Source: Maribellus sediminis (GTDB taxonomy: Bacteria > Bacteroidota > Bacteroidia > Bacteroidales > Prolixibacteraceae). From it: a DNA stretch of 64,000 bases. The notes beneath the pieces are model-generated. The model was not told the DNA's origin and ran no database searches. It saw only the letters and a program-made list of their open reading frames with translations. The stretch is from positions 310,001-374,000 of the forward strand of contig NZ_WXUB01000001.1 of assembly GCF_011799805.1 (NCBI RefSeq), read 5' to 3'. Position 1 is the stretch's first letter. Every line of letters begins with the position of its first letter. Of the stretch, positions 17,316 to 25,924 are shown piece after piece. A program made the position numbers and the translations under genes.

Positions 17316-18017
17316 TTAATCCACAAACTTGTACCCGATACCTTTCAGGGTTTTGATGTGGTTGTTGCCGATCTTTTCGCGTAGTTTGCGAATGTGTACG
17401 TCGATGGTACGGTCGCCAACTACTACGTTTTCGCCCCAAACCGAGAAATAGATTTCTTCGCGGGTAAATACTTTGCCCGGTTTTGAAACCAGCAGCGAAA
17501 GCAGTTCGAATTCTTTTCGTGGAAGGATCATTTCTGTATCGCCGATACGGATGAGGTAACGTTCCTTATCGATCATCAGGTTACCAATGGTAATGATATT
17601 CGAATCCACTACTTCAGCAGCAGGTTGTGTAGCTTCGCCTGTACGTTTCAAAAGGGCTTTAACACGGCTGATCAGCACTTTCGGACGAACCGGTTTAGTG
17701 ATGTAGTCGTCGGCACCGGCCTCGAAACCTGCAATCTGTGAATAATCTTCACCACGAGCTGTAAGGAAAGCGATTACTGTGCTGCTTAATGATGGAATTT
17801 TACGTAACTCTTCACAAGCTGCAATGCCATCCATCTCGGGCATCATCACATCAAGAATAATAAGGTGAGGCGTTTTCTTTTCGGCCACCTTTATGGCTTC
17901 AACACCATTTTTTGCGGTATATACTTTGTATCCTTCTTTTTCGAGGTTGTAGCTCAAAAATTCGAGGATGTCCAATTCGTCGTCAACTAATAAAACTTTA
18001 AACTGAGTGTCGCTCAT
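17316..18017 (-). CDS. phoB: PhoB-like response regulator (OmpR family)
   Basis: The 233-residue protein has a receiver domain with the acidic pair (VDDE), phospho-acceptor Asp in HLIILDVMMPEMDG and the conserved Lys (ITKPVRPK). A winged-helix DNA-binding domain follows (RKEFELLSLLVSKPGKVFTREEIYFSVWG, then RTIDVHIRKLREKIG). It probably binds the 11-bp-spaced xTGTAAY heptamers found at five promoters here. It lies 91 bp after its kinase gene. A second PhoB-like gene occurs at 31350. Confidence 0.9.
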   Translation of the reverse strand: MSDTQFKVLLVDDELDILEFLSYNLEKEGYKVYTAKNGVEAIKVAEKKTPHLIILDVMMPEMDGIAACEELRKIPSLSSTVIAFLTARGEDYSQIAGFEAGADDYITKPVRPKVLISRVKALLKRTGEATQPAAEVVDSNIITIGNLMIDKERYLIRIGDTEMILPRKEFELLSLLVSKPGKVFTREEIYFSVWGENVVVGDRTIDVHIRKLREKIGNNHIKTLKGIGYKFVD

Positions 18018-18108
18018 AACTATTCAATTAAGGTGGCAAAGTTAGATAACTACTATTAAGAAACCATTAACTTTTATTTACAGTTAAGATAAAGACAAAG
18101 TTAGGCGA

Positions 18109-19149
18109 TTATTTGGCTTTTTCAAGCGTAAAGTTAAAGGTGGTTCCTTTGTCGACAAGGCTCCGCACATTAATCGATTGATTGTGTGCCTCGATAATGT
18201 GCTTAACGATTGATAATCCGAGTCCTGTACCGCCCTGTTCGCGCGAACGCGACTTGTCGACGCGGAAGAATCGCTCGAAAATACGCGGCAGATCTTTTTT
18301 CTCAATTCCGATCCCGTCGTCGGCAACCTCAACGATAATGTTGTCTTCCAGATCGTGAAACGAGATGTTTACATTGCCCTTTTTTCTTCCGTACTTAATC
18401 CCGTTTACCACAAGGTTGGTAAGTACTTCGAGTATTCTTTTTTTATCGGCCTGAACGATAATGGGGCGCTCTGGTTTGTTAATTATCTGGAGGCTTATTT
18501 TGTTTTCGTTCGCTTGCCATTGCTCCATTTCAATTACCTCTTCTGCGGTCTTCACAATGTCGAAACGCGTCAGGTTCAGCTTCAATTCACCTGATTCAAG
18601 TTTGGTGATCGATTCCAGATCTTCTACAATCGAGATCATTCGGTCGATACTTTTTTCGGTGCGTTTCAGGTAAAGCATGTTAATTTTTGGGTCTTCCAGA
18701 CCGCCTTCGAGCAGCGTCAAAACATAACCCTGAATGTTAAAGATCGGGGTTTTCAATTCGTGTGAAACATTACCTACAAAGTCTTTTCGGTACTTTTCAA
18801 GTTCCTTTAATCGTTCAATTTCCTTTAGCTGAGTTTTGGCCCATTCTTCCACTTCAAATTTTACCCCGAGCAACAAACTGTTCGGATCCATTTCAATTTT
18901 ATCCATTTTGTTCCCGCTTAAGGGCAGGTCGCGAATGGTGTTGTAAATGGGTTTTATTCGGTCGATAATGTATTTCCGAATAATAAACGAAATGCTGAAA
19001 TAGGCAGCTACAAAAAATAGCACCACCGGAATAAGAAGTACAAGCAGGTACTGGCCATAGTATTTGACCAGCAACAACATGGCCAATACCAGTATGGTGA
19101 GTATGGCTGCAACAATTGTGGCAAGAAATTTTGAAGAATATGTTCTCAT
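18109..19149 (-). CDS. phoR: PhoR-like sensor histidine kinase
   Basis: This 346-residue kinase has two closely spaced N-terminal membrane helices (about 8-28 and 33-52) with almost no periplasmic loop. A linker follows, then the HisKA domain (NVSHELKTPIFNIQGY) and a complete ATPase domain (N-box NLVVNGIKYG, DDGIGIEKKDLPRIFERFFRVD, GGTGLGLSIVKHI). The missing sensor loop fits PhoR kinases that read phosphate status from the Pst-PhoU complex rather than an external ligand. It is first in the phoR-phoB operon, behind a candidate Pho box. Confidence 0.88.
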   Translation of the reverse strand: MRTYSSKFLATIVAAILTILVLAMLLLVKYYGQYLLVLLIPVVLFFVAAYFSISFIIRKYIIDRIKPIYNTIRDLPLSGNKMDKIEMDPNSLLLGVKFEVEEWAKTQLKEIERLKELEKYRKDFVGNVSHELKTPIFNIQGYVLTLLEGGLEDPKINMLYLKRTEKSIDRMISIVEDLESITKLESGELKLNLTRFDIVKTAEEVIEMEQWQANENKISLQIINKPERPIIVQADKKRILEVLTNLVVNGIKYGRKKGNVNISFHDLEDNIIVEVADDGIGIEKKDLPRIFERFFRVDKSRSREQGGTGLGLSIVKHIIEAHNQSINVRSLVDKGTTFNFTLEKAK

Positions 19150-19206
19150 CGTTGAAAAATGAATTCGAATAATAAAACCTAAAATCGTTATTCGAAATTA
19201 ATGCGG

Positions 19207-19264
19207 CAAATGTATAAAATTTGCCTTACTTCCTGATTAACAGAAAATTTACGGTTGCTTAATG
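19207..19264 (-). promoter_or_regulatory. candidate Pho box and -7 element of phoR-phoB
   Basis: Reading the minus strand, heptamers CATTAAG, CGTAAAT, TGTTAAT and AAGTAAG start at 19264, 19253, 19242 and 19231, spaced 11 bp. TACATTTG starts at 19214, 17 bp after the last heptamer. Three of four heptamers keep the TAA core at positions 4-6, so it is the weakest of the five boxes, but the geometry is identical. It implies autoregulation. Confidence 0.5.
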
Positions 19265-19307
19265 TTTTTTTAATATTCGTTATCAACGCTTCTATGCAGA
19301 GAGCATT

Positions 19308-19315
19308 TATATTTG
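19308..19315 (+). promoter_or_regulatory. possible -7 element of the pit gene
   Basis: TATATTTG matches TAnnTTTG, but no TTG is present at the -33 distance and no Pho-type heptamers precede it. If used, it gives the transporter a leader of about 225 nt. I see no other clear feature in the 397-bp divergent gap apart from the phoR-side box. Confidence 0.35.
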
Positions 19316-19546
19316 CCCGCCGTTAGGTTGAGCCTGAATGGTGAAATACAGGGCTTGACAAAACAATTACAGACAGTCGATTATTATTGATCTCTCTTTG
19401 GATACTCATGATGCAATAATAATTTGAATATAATTTTGAAAATAAACTGAAGTCCTTAATTTTAGAGGGTAAAGTTGAAGACTAAACTGAATTGAAGAAA
19501 CAGTATCAAAGAATACTTCTTTTAGCCGACATTAAATTCTGCATAA

Positions 19547-21823
19547 ATGGATAACTTTTATTTAATTCTAGTTGTCGTACTTTTCGCTTTGGCAATCTCT
19601 GATTTGATTGTAGGTGTAAGTAACGACGCCGTAAACTTTTTGAACTCAGCTATTGGCTCGAAAGCCGCCCCTAAATGGGTAATTTTTCTGATGGCCAGTT
19701 TGGGGGTTCTCGTTGGAGCCACGTTCTCTAACGGAATGATGGAAGTAGCCCGCAAGGGAATTTTCCATCCCGAGATGTTCTACTTCTCCGAGATCATGGT
19801 GATTTTTCTTGCCGTGATGATCACCGATGTTATTCTTCTCGACATGTTCAACACCTTTGGAATGCCTACATCAACAACGGTTTCCATTGTTTTCGAGTTG
19901 CTCGGATCGGCTGTAGCCGTTTCTGTTGTGAAGATTAAAGCAGCCGGCGGATCCATCGTAATGGAACTTGCCCAGTACATCAATTCCGGGAAGGCGCTGG
20001 CCATTATCTCCGGTATTTTGGTGTCGGTGTTTATCGCATTTACGGTGGGTGCGGTGGTACAGTATATTGCCCGAATGGTGTTTACGTTCCAGTACCGAAA
20101 AACTATGAAATATGCCGGGGCGATATTTGGCGGGCTTGCCATAACTGCCATCACCTATTTTATGCTCATTAAAGGTATTCACGGTTCGTCGTTTGCCGAT
20201 ATTAAACTGCCGGGAGGCGAATCAATCGAGAGCTGGTCGGCCTCAAACACCTGGACAATTATGCTTTACAGCTTTTTGTTCTGGACCGTGCTTATCCAGT
20301 TGTTGCGTTGGATATTTAAAATAAAAATATTAAAAGTAGTTGTATTGGCCGGAACCTTTGCCCTGGCAATGGCTTTTGCCGGTAACGACCTGGTGAACTT
20401 CATCGGAGTGCCACTGGCCGGTTACAACTCGTTTAAAGCCTGGGTGGCTTCCGGAGGTCCGGCACCCGATTCCTTCACCATGGAAATGCTGGCCGGGAAA
20501 GTAGGTACACCAACTTATATGTTGCTGATTGCAGGCTTTGTGATGATTATTACGCTGATCATGTCGCGAAAAGCCAGGTCGGTTGTTGCAACTACCGTTG
20601 ACCTTTCGCGCCAGTATGAAGGCGGAACAGAACGTTTCGATTCGTCGCTGGCAGCCAGAGTGCTGGTTCGGTCGTCAACACGCTTTAATAATAAGCTGAC
20701 CAAGGTATTGCCGGGAGCGCTTACACGCATGGTTCAGTCGCGGTTCGAGCCATATTCGTATGTAAGCGAAGATGAAACCGACGGGCCCGCATTCGATAAA
20801 GTAAGGGCCGCCGTTAACCTGGTGGTAGCCAGTATTCTTATTGCTATTGGTACTTCGTTAAAACTTCCCTTATCAACCACCTATGTAACTTTTATGGTGG
20901 CTATGGGTACTTCGCTGGCCGACCGTGCATGGGACCGCGAATCGGCTGTTTACCGTATTTCCGGAGTGTTTTCGGTAATCGGTGGATGGTTCCTGACCGC
21001 TTTAATCGCCTTTTCGGTTTCGGCAATTATTGCACTGCTGATATCGCTCAGTGGTAACTTCATGATTTTTGTGTTTATAGCCCTTGCCATATTTATGGTC
21101 ATCAGAACTCAGATCTTCTTTAAAAAACGTGCTAAGAAAAAAGCTGCTGAAGAAGAAGAAGATATTGATGTTGCCGATGCCAATGAGCAGATCATCGAGA
21201 AAAGTTCGAAACAAGTGGTAAAAGCTATCGTATCGAGCAACCAAATTGTGTCGCTGGGTATTGAAGGCTTTGTACAGGAAGACCGTGGTAAGTTGAAAAC
21301 GGCAGAGGAAGCTTGTATGACCTTCTCTAAAAAGGCAAAACGAAATAAGGAGAAAGTGTATTCAACCGTAAATAATATTACCGCCGGAACACTTGAAACG
21401 AGCCACTTCTACGTGCAAATGATCGAACATCAGCGATTAATGGCACACGCCGTTCATTTCATGCTCGAACCAATGATCAAGCATGTTGAAAACAATCATA
21501 AACCATTTATCCCGGAACAGATTGAAAAACTGAACGAACTCAGCCAGCAGATGGATTCGCTTTTTAACTATGTTTTACATGCCGTTAAAGAAGAAAATTT
21601 TGATGAGCTGGATAATATTGTGAAAGAGCGGGATAACCTGATTGATTTGCTGAAGAAAATGGAGAAAAACCAGATTAAACGCATTAAGAACAAAGCAGTG
21701 AATACCAGAAATTCACAACTTTTCTTCAAAATTATCTCCGAAATTGAGTTCCTGTTGTTGCATGTTGTCAACCTTGTAAAAGCACAACGCGACTTCATAA
21801 CAAACACACGTCAGATTAAATAA
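19547..21823 (+). CDS. Pit-family inorganic phosphate transporter with C-terminal PhoU/DUF47-like domain
   Basis: The 758-residue protein has an N-terminal Pit/PHO4 transporter. The first repeat motif GVSNDAVNFLNSAIGSKAA is near residue 25, and the second (GNDLVNFIGVPLAG) is near 285. About ten membrane helices extend to about residue 520. After a charged linker (KKRAKKKAAEEEEDIDVAD), residues about 540-758 form a soluble helical domain like PhoU/DUF47. Pit carriers are low-affinity phosphate/cation symporters, and DUF47 proteins are usually separate gating partners, so the fusion puts the regulator in cis. It lies divergent from phoR-phoB. Confidence 0.9.
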   Translation: MDNFYLILVVVLFALAISDLIVGVSNDAVNFLNSAIGSKAAPKWVIFLMASLGVLVGATFSNGMMEVARKGIFHPEMFYFSEIMVIFLAVMITDVILLDMFNTFGMPTSTTVSIVFELLGSAVAVSVVKIKAAGGSIVMELAQYINSGKALAIISGILVSVFIAFTVGAVVQYIARMVFTFQYRKTMKYAGAIFGGLAITAITYFMLIKGIHGSSFADIKLPGGESIESWSASNTWTIMLYSFLFWTVLIQLLRWIFKIKILKVVVLAGTFALAMAFAGNDLVNFIGVPLAGYNSFKAWVASGGPAPDSFTMEMLAGKVGTPTYMLLIAGFVMIITLIMSRKARSVVATTVDLSRQYEGGTERFDSSLAARVLVRSSTRFNNKLTKVLPGALTRMVQSRFEPYSYVSEDETDGPAFDKVRAAVNLVVASILIAIGTSLKLPLSTTYVTFMVAMGTSLADRAWDRESAVYRISGVFSVIGGWFLTALIAFSVSAIIALLISLSGNFMIFVFIALAIFMVIRTQIFFKKRAKKKAAEEEEDIDVADANEQIIEKSSKQVVKAIVSSNQIVSLGIEGFVQEDRGKLKTAEEACMTFSKKAKRNKEKVYSTVNNITAGTLETSHFYVQMIEHQRLMAHAVHFMLEPMIKHVENNHKPFIPEQIEKLNELSQQMDSLFNYVLHAVKEENFDELDNIVKERDNLIDLLKKMEKNQIKRIKNKAVNTRNSQLFFKIISEIEFLLLHVVNLVKAQRDFITNTRQIK

Positions 21824-21847
21824 ATACTGAGGTAATTATATATTGAA

Positions 21848-21875
21848 AGAGCCATCCGTTTTTGCGGATGGCTCT
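21848..21875. terminator. strong bidirectional terminator
   Basis: A perfect 11-bp stem (AGAGCCATCCG at 21848-21858 with 21865-21875) and a 6-nt loop lie between the converging pit gene and the choice-of-anchor I gene. Confidence 0.85.
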
Positions 21876-21909
21876 TCGTTATTTATAGCCTGTTTATTGA
21901 AAAAGAAAC

Positions 21910-23445
21910 TTATAATGTTTCGATAGATCCGGTGGTAAAAATTGTTACTACACCATCGTTTTCGCTGCTTACAAGCAAAAGATTGGTGCCGGTAGGGCTT
22001 TCTTCGGCCGAAACAAAAGCCAGTCCTTCGGGTGCATCGCCGGTTTTTAACCACTGCAGGTATTTCGGATTACGTGGATTGGTAACATCGTAAACAGCAA
22101 CAGCATCAACCCGCTCCATTCCTACAAACAGCAGTTTTATGTTGCCAATAGTACCAAGCACAACACCTTCAGGTTCGGTACTTTTATCATCGCTTCTGCC
22201 GTCTTCGTAGTTGTCGTTTAGGTAAGCCTGAACATCCAGTTCATCTCTGCTGTCGAAAACCTGATCGCCCGAGTTGCCATCCCATACACTGAACGAACGG
22301 GCTCCGTACGAATACAGTGCCTCGTATTCTTCATCGTCATCCAGATTTCCCAGTGTGGTTGTTATTTTCAGGCGACCAAGGTTTATCTTTTCCTGCAGAT
22401 ATTCATAATTCGGGAAAACCGTGGCATCGAGCACTATATCTTTCACACGGTCTTCTTCCGAAAACCCGGGGTAATCTCTTGAATCTCCTTCGTTCGCCGT
22501 AAATACATAAGGAATAGCATTGTCAGTTAACACCGCGATAGCATCGGGCATATAAATACCATATGCCGGCCAGTTTCCCGGATTGTATTCATCATTTTCG
22601 TCACTTGGATCGATTGGGTTTTGAGGAAGGCTGTAATCTTTAAACCCAAGTGGCAAAATATCGGTAATAGTTTGTGTTTCGATGTCGATTTTGGCCAGGG
22701 CATTGTTTTCCTGTAAGCTTACCCAGGCTGTTTTCGAGTCTTCTGACACGGTAATGTATTCCGGCTCGATATCCTGAGCAAAGCTGGCATTCGGGCCAAA
22801 AATTCGCAGACCTTTTTCCATCAGTTCACCGGCCTGCGACGCAAAACCAGAAAAACCGAGTGTGGTTGCAGTCAGCGAACTCACTTCGATAATGGAAACG
22901 GTACCTTCAGGATCCACATCATAATCATCGTTAGGCTCGCCTTCGTTGGCCGAAAGAATGTAATTCCCATCGGGAGTGAAGGTGACCATGTCGGGCAGTG
23001 CACCTACGCCGATTTCGCTAATTAATGTCAGGGTAGCAGCGTCATAAATGGCAACTGACCCCGGATCGGTTTTTACGTCAGCCTCAAGTGCGGCAGCCAG
23101 CATTCCATTTTTAACTGCTACACTGTTTACACCGCCTCCGCTAACCGCAATACTTGTTTTATAGGATAACGTTCCTGCCGGGCTAAGGTCGAACACGTCA
23201 ATTTTACTATCTGCCGCATTGTTCACCACAAACAATTGCATGCTTGCCGGATCGTAAGCGCTTATTTCTGCTGCACCTTCGCCATATTCAATGGTTTTGC
23301 TGTGGTAAGTAAAGAAAATGTCGTTTTGCCCAAGTGCTTTACCATTTCCCGATTTCAGAACCACATGATCAGTTTCGTCAAACTGCGATTGGGTGCACGA
23401 AAATAACAGGGTCGTTGCCAGACTTGCGAGAACTAGTTTTTTCAT
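21910..23445 (-). CDS. choice-of-anchor I family beta-propeller lipoprotein
   Basis: The 511-residue protein starts at MKKLVLASL with a lipobox (LLFSC). A beta-propeller-like choice-of-anchor I domain fills the rest: NSVAVKNGMLAAALE, DMVTFTPDGNYILSANEGEPND, VLTDNAIPYVFTANEGDSRDYPGF, DRSDDKSTEPEGVVLG and DAPEGLAFVSAEESP. Such proteins are secreted and sometimes fused to phosphatase or esterase domains, but none is present here. The function is unknown. The longer reading from 23523 adds 26 residues that would spoil the signal peptide. I found no convincing Pho box before it. Confidence 0.82.
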   Translation of the reverse strand: MKKLVLASLATTLLFSCTQSQFDETDHVVLKSGNGKALGQNDIFFTYHSKTIEYGEGAAEISAYDPASMQLFVVNNAADSKIDVFDLSPAGTLSYKTSIAVSGGGVNSVAVKNGMLAAALEADVKTDPGSVAIYDAATLTLISEIGVGALPDMVTFTPDGNYILSANEGEPNDDYDVDPEGTVSIIEVSSLTATTLGFSGFASQAGELMEKGLRIFGPNASFAQDIEPEYITVSEDSKTAWVSLQENNALAKIDIETQTITDILPLGFKDYSLPQNPIDPSDENDEYNPGNWPAYGIYMPDAIAVLTDNAIPYVFTANEGDSRDYPGFSEEDRVKDIVLDATVFPNYEYLQEKINLGRLKITTTLGNLDDDEEYEALYSYGARSFSVWDGNSGDQVFDSRDELDVQAYLNDNYEDGRSDDKSTEPEGVVLGTIGNIKLLFVGMERVDAVAVYDVTNPRNPKYLQWLKTGDAPEGLAFVSAEESPTGTNLLLVSSENDGVVTIFTTGSIETL

Positions 23446-23777
23446 AATTGAATAATTAATATTTAGTATTTGGAATAAATAATGTTCATCTGAGATCAAC
23501 TTTGCGTGGAAAAAATACGACAATTGGAAGCACTGGAAAACACTATTAAGACGAATTAATCCTTTTTTAATTGAAATGTAATTTCATCGAAAAATTGGCA
23601 GGTATCCGCAATTTGTGTACGGTGGTTAACATCGGAGAAGAAGTGGCCGGTATTCATAAGTTTAATGCCGAATAAGTTGGTTCTACTGGAGGGAAAATTT
23701 TCCCAACATAAATGTCGGAGTTAATCTGCGCCTTTCCACAAAGGATTTCATGTACACCGAGCTCAGATTTATTCCAA
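23446..23777. other. non-coding gap between divergent genes
   Basis: No gene is visible. The only feature is a perfect 14-bp palindrome GGGAAAATTTTCCC at 23691-23704, flanked by GTTGG and CCAAC. The Pho-type promoter of the next gene begins directly after this stretch. Confidence 0.5.
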
Positions 23778-23824
23778 TCGTAATAAAAGTCTAACACCTC
23801 TTTAATAAGCACATATTTTCTTTG
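23778..23824 (+). promoter_or_regulatory. candidate Pho box and -7 element before the PlcP-like gene
   Basis: Heptamers TCGTAAT, GTCTAAC and CTTTAAT start at 23778, 23789 and 23800. TTTCTTTG, a near match to TAnnTTTG, starts at 23817, 17 bp after the last heptamer. The layout matches the porin-pst, TonB-receptor and 40761 promoters. Confidence 0.65.
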
Positions 23825-23839
23825 TGCTATATCTTTAGT

Positions 23840-24688
23840 ATGAATAAGCGACAGATTGACGTATCAGTGATCTCGGACCTCCACCTGGCAACGCACGCCT
23901 GTAAACCCAAAAAAGTATTGGAGTACCTGAAATCCATCCACACCGATCTCCTGATCTTAAACGGCGATATTATAGACTCCTGGCGTTTTTCGAGAAATTA
24001 TTTTCCAAAGAATCATTTAAAAGTTATCCGCCAACTGATTAAAATGATGGAAAAAGGAACCCGGGTGATCTACATTACGGGTAATCACGATGAGTTTCTG
24101 CGAAAATTCAGCGGTACCAAAGTTGGTTTGCTCGAAATTGCCAACCAGTTTATTTTTGAAGCAGGTGGAACGAAAACCTGGATTTTTCATGGCGATGTTT
24201 TCGATGAGATCATTCACCGATCGAAAAGACTGGCAAAGTTTGGAGCCGCACTTTACGGCTTGCTAACCTTGTTGAATAAATTGCTTAACTGGTTGCTGCT
24301 ACCTTTTGGCAAAAAAGAGATCATCATTTACAAAAGTCTGAAAAAGAATTTTGTTCGCGAAAAAAGTACGACTTCCAAATTCGAAAGTCAGTTGGGTCAA
24401 TCGGCAGTTGTGCAAGGCTACAATAGTGTAATTTGTGGCCACACACATCTTCCGAAATTTAAGATGCTCGACATTGATGGAACACCGGTTCAATACATCA
24501 ATTGTGGCGATTGGGTGGAGCATTTGACAGCTGCCGAATTTTACAACGGCGAATGGCATTTATACGAACACAATCATATGGACGAAGAAAACCAGGCTGA
24601 TGAAACGGATATTCCGGCCGAACAATTCATTTACCAGACTTTATTAAAGGAACTTACGTTTTCGAATTTAATAGAAGCCCGCCCGTGA
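23840..24688 (+). CDS. PlcP/LpxH-like metallophosphoesterase, candidate phospholipase C of lipid remodelling
   Basis: The 282-residue calcineurin-like phosphoesterase has all metal-binding blocks: ISDLHLATHAC, NGDIIDSW, ITGNHDEF, FHGDVFD and CGHTHLP. The family is often labelled UDP-2,3-diacylglucosamine diphosphatase. However, the pattern GDIIDxW, GNHDEFxRKFxGT and YINCGDWVExxTA is the one I associate with PlcP, which removes head groups from phospholipids during phosphate starvation. A Pho-type promoter and an overlapping glycosyltransferase gene support that reading. An LpxH-like lipid A role cannot be excluded. The ATG at 23840 is preferred over the TTG at 23822. Confidence 0.75.
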   Translation: MNKRQIDVSVISDLHLATHACKPKKVLEYLKSIHTDLLILNGDIIDSWRFSRNYFPKNHLKVIRQLIKMMEKGTRVIYITGNHDEFLRKFSGTKVGLLEIANQFIFEAGGTKTWIFHGDVFDEIIHRSKRLAKFGAALYGLLTLLNKLLNWLLLPFGKKEIIIYKSLKKNFVREKSTTSKFESQLGQSAVVQGYNSVICGHTHLPKFKMLDIDGTPVQYINCGDWVEHLTAAEFYNGEWHLYEHNHMDEENQADETDIPAEQFIYQTLLKELTFSNLIEARP

Positions 24689-25671
24689 AAATTCTTTATG
24701 CCATTCAGGGAACCGGAAACGGGCACCTGGCGCGTGCAACAGAAATTATTCCTTACCTGCAGGAATTAGGGGAGACTGACTTGCTGGTTAGCGGAATTCA
24801 GGGCGATATTCGATTGCCTTTCGAAGTAAAATACAAGCTCTATGGTTTCAGCTTTATTTTTGGCCGAAAAGGTGGCGTCGATATCTGGCAAACCATTTTA
24901 AAATTCAGGCCATTCCGATTATTACGCGACATTCTGAACTTACCGGTTCGCGATTACGACGTGGTGCTTTGCGATTTTGAACCCGTTGCTGCCTGGGCCT
25001 GTAAACTCCGTAAAGTAAAATGCGTCGGTGTCAGTCACCAAAATGCTGTTTTGCATCCGAAGGCACCAAAACCGGCTAAGTCAGAACTTTTTGGCCGGTT
25101 GATATTAAAGCATTATGCACCCACCGCCACCAACTACGGTTTTCATTTTAAGGCGCTCGATGCGCTGAACTTTACCCCGGTGATCCGCTCTTCGATCCGC
25201 CAGGCTGTTCCCGCACAAAAAGGTCATATTACAGTTTATTTGCCGGCTTTTAGCGACCGCCAAATTGAAAAGTTGCTCATTAATTTTAACCAAATACGCT
25301 GGGAGGTATTTTCAAAAAATACACGGGAAGAATATACACGTGGCTCCATTTATTTTTCCCCGGTTTCGATGAAAAACTTCAACCGTTCGTTTGTCAATTG
25401 CTCCGGAATTTTGTGTTCTGCAGGTTTTGAAACGCCCGCCGAGGCTCTTTTTATGGGAAAGAAATTGTGTGTGGTTCCCATGAAGAATCAATATGAACAA
25501 GCTTGCAATGCAGCATTTTTAGCTGAACTGGGTATCCCGGTTATCAAGCATATTTCCGATTTTCAGGAAAAACTACAGATGTGGTTGTCCGACCAGGAAG
25601 TTGTTCAAATAGCCTACCCCGATCAAACAAGGGAAATCATTCACGTAGTGGTAAACAGATATCAGAATTGA
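24685..25671 (+). CDS. GT28/MurG-like glycosyltransferase, candidate glycolipid synthase
   Basis: The 328-residue protein has the N-terminal Rossmann start MKILYAIQGTGNGHLARATEI and a C-terminal nucleotide-sugar block (GILCSAGFETPAEALFMGKKLCVVPMKNQYEQACNA) typical of GT28-like enzymes. No membrane helix is present, so it probably acts at the inner leaflet. It starts with GTG, overlapping the PlcP-like stop by 4 bp (translational coupling). In other bacteria PlcP makes diacylglycerol and a linked glycosyltransferase turns it into phosphate-free glycolipid; this pair fits that scheme, by inference. Confidence 0.75.
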   Translation: MKILYAIQGTGNGHLARATEIIPYLQELGETDLLVSGIQGDIRLPFEVKYKLYGFSFIFGRKGGVDIWQTILKFRPFRLLRDILNLPVRDYDVVLCDFEPVAAWACKLRKVKCVGVSHQNAVLHPKAPKPAKSELFGRLILKHYAPTATNYGFHFKALDALNFTPVIRSSIRQAVPAQKGHITVYLPAFSDRQIEKLLINFNQIRWEVFSKNTREEYTRGSIYFSPVSMKNFNRSFVNCSGILCSAGFETPAEALFMGKKLCVVPMKNQYEQACNAAFLAELGIPVIKHISDFQEKLQMWLSDQEVVQIAYPDQTREIIHVVVNRYQN

Positions 25672-25845
25672 TCTGTATGGATTCTATAATCTTGGTGGAT
25701 TAAGTCGAAACAATGGATTTGCTACCGGAAGTATCGAATGTTTGTAGAAAAAATAGTCGGGTATTGAGTATTACAAAATTGTTACGATCGTATTTTTATT
25801 GACAAACAGCTTGTTAACTAGGTTTTAGGTAATAATTTAATCGTT

Positions 25846-25892
25846 TTGTAATAATTTTGTAACTGTGCTGTAATTGCAGTCTGCCACTTTTG
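25846..25892 (+). promoter_or_regulatory. Pho box and -7 element of the porin-pst operon
   Basis: Heptamers TTGTAAT, TTGTAAC and CTGTAAT start at 25846, 25857 and 25868 with 4-bp gaps. The -7 element CACTTTTG starts at 25885, 17 bp after the last heptamer. This is the clearest of the five boxes and stands before the high-affinity phosphate uptake operon. Confidence 0.75.
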
Positions 25893-25924
25893 CCCTCGAA
25901 ATTAAAATTCAATCTTAAGTTAAA

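Noticed and set aside
23446-23600. Pho box before the choice-of-anchor I gene
   Set aside because: TAA-containing heptamers on the minus strand are spaced 10 bp rather than 11, and no -7 element lies at the 17-bp offset.
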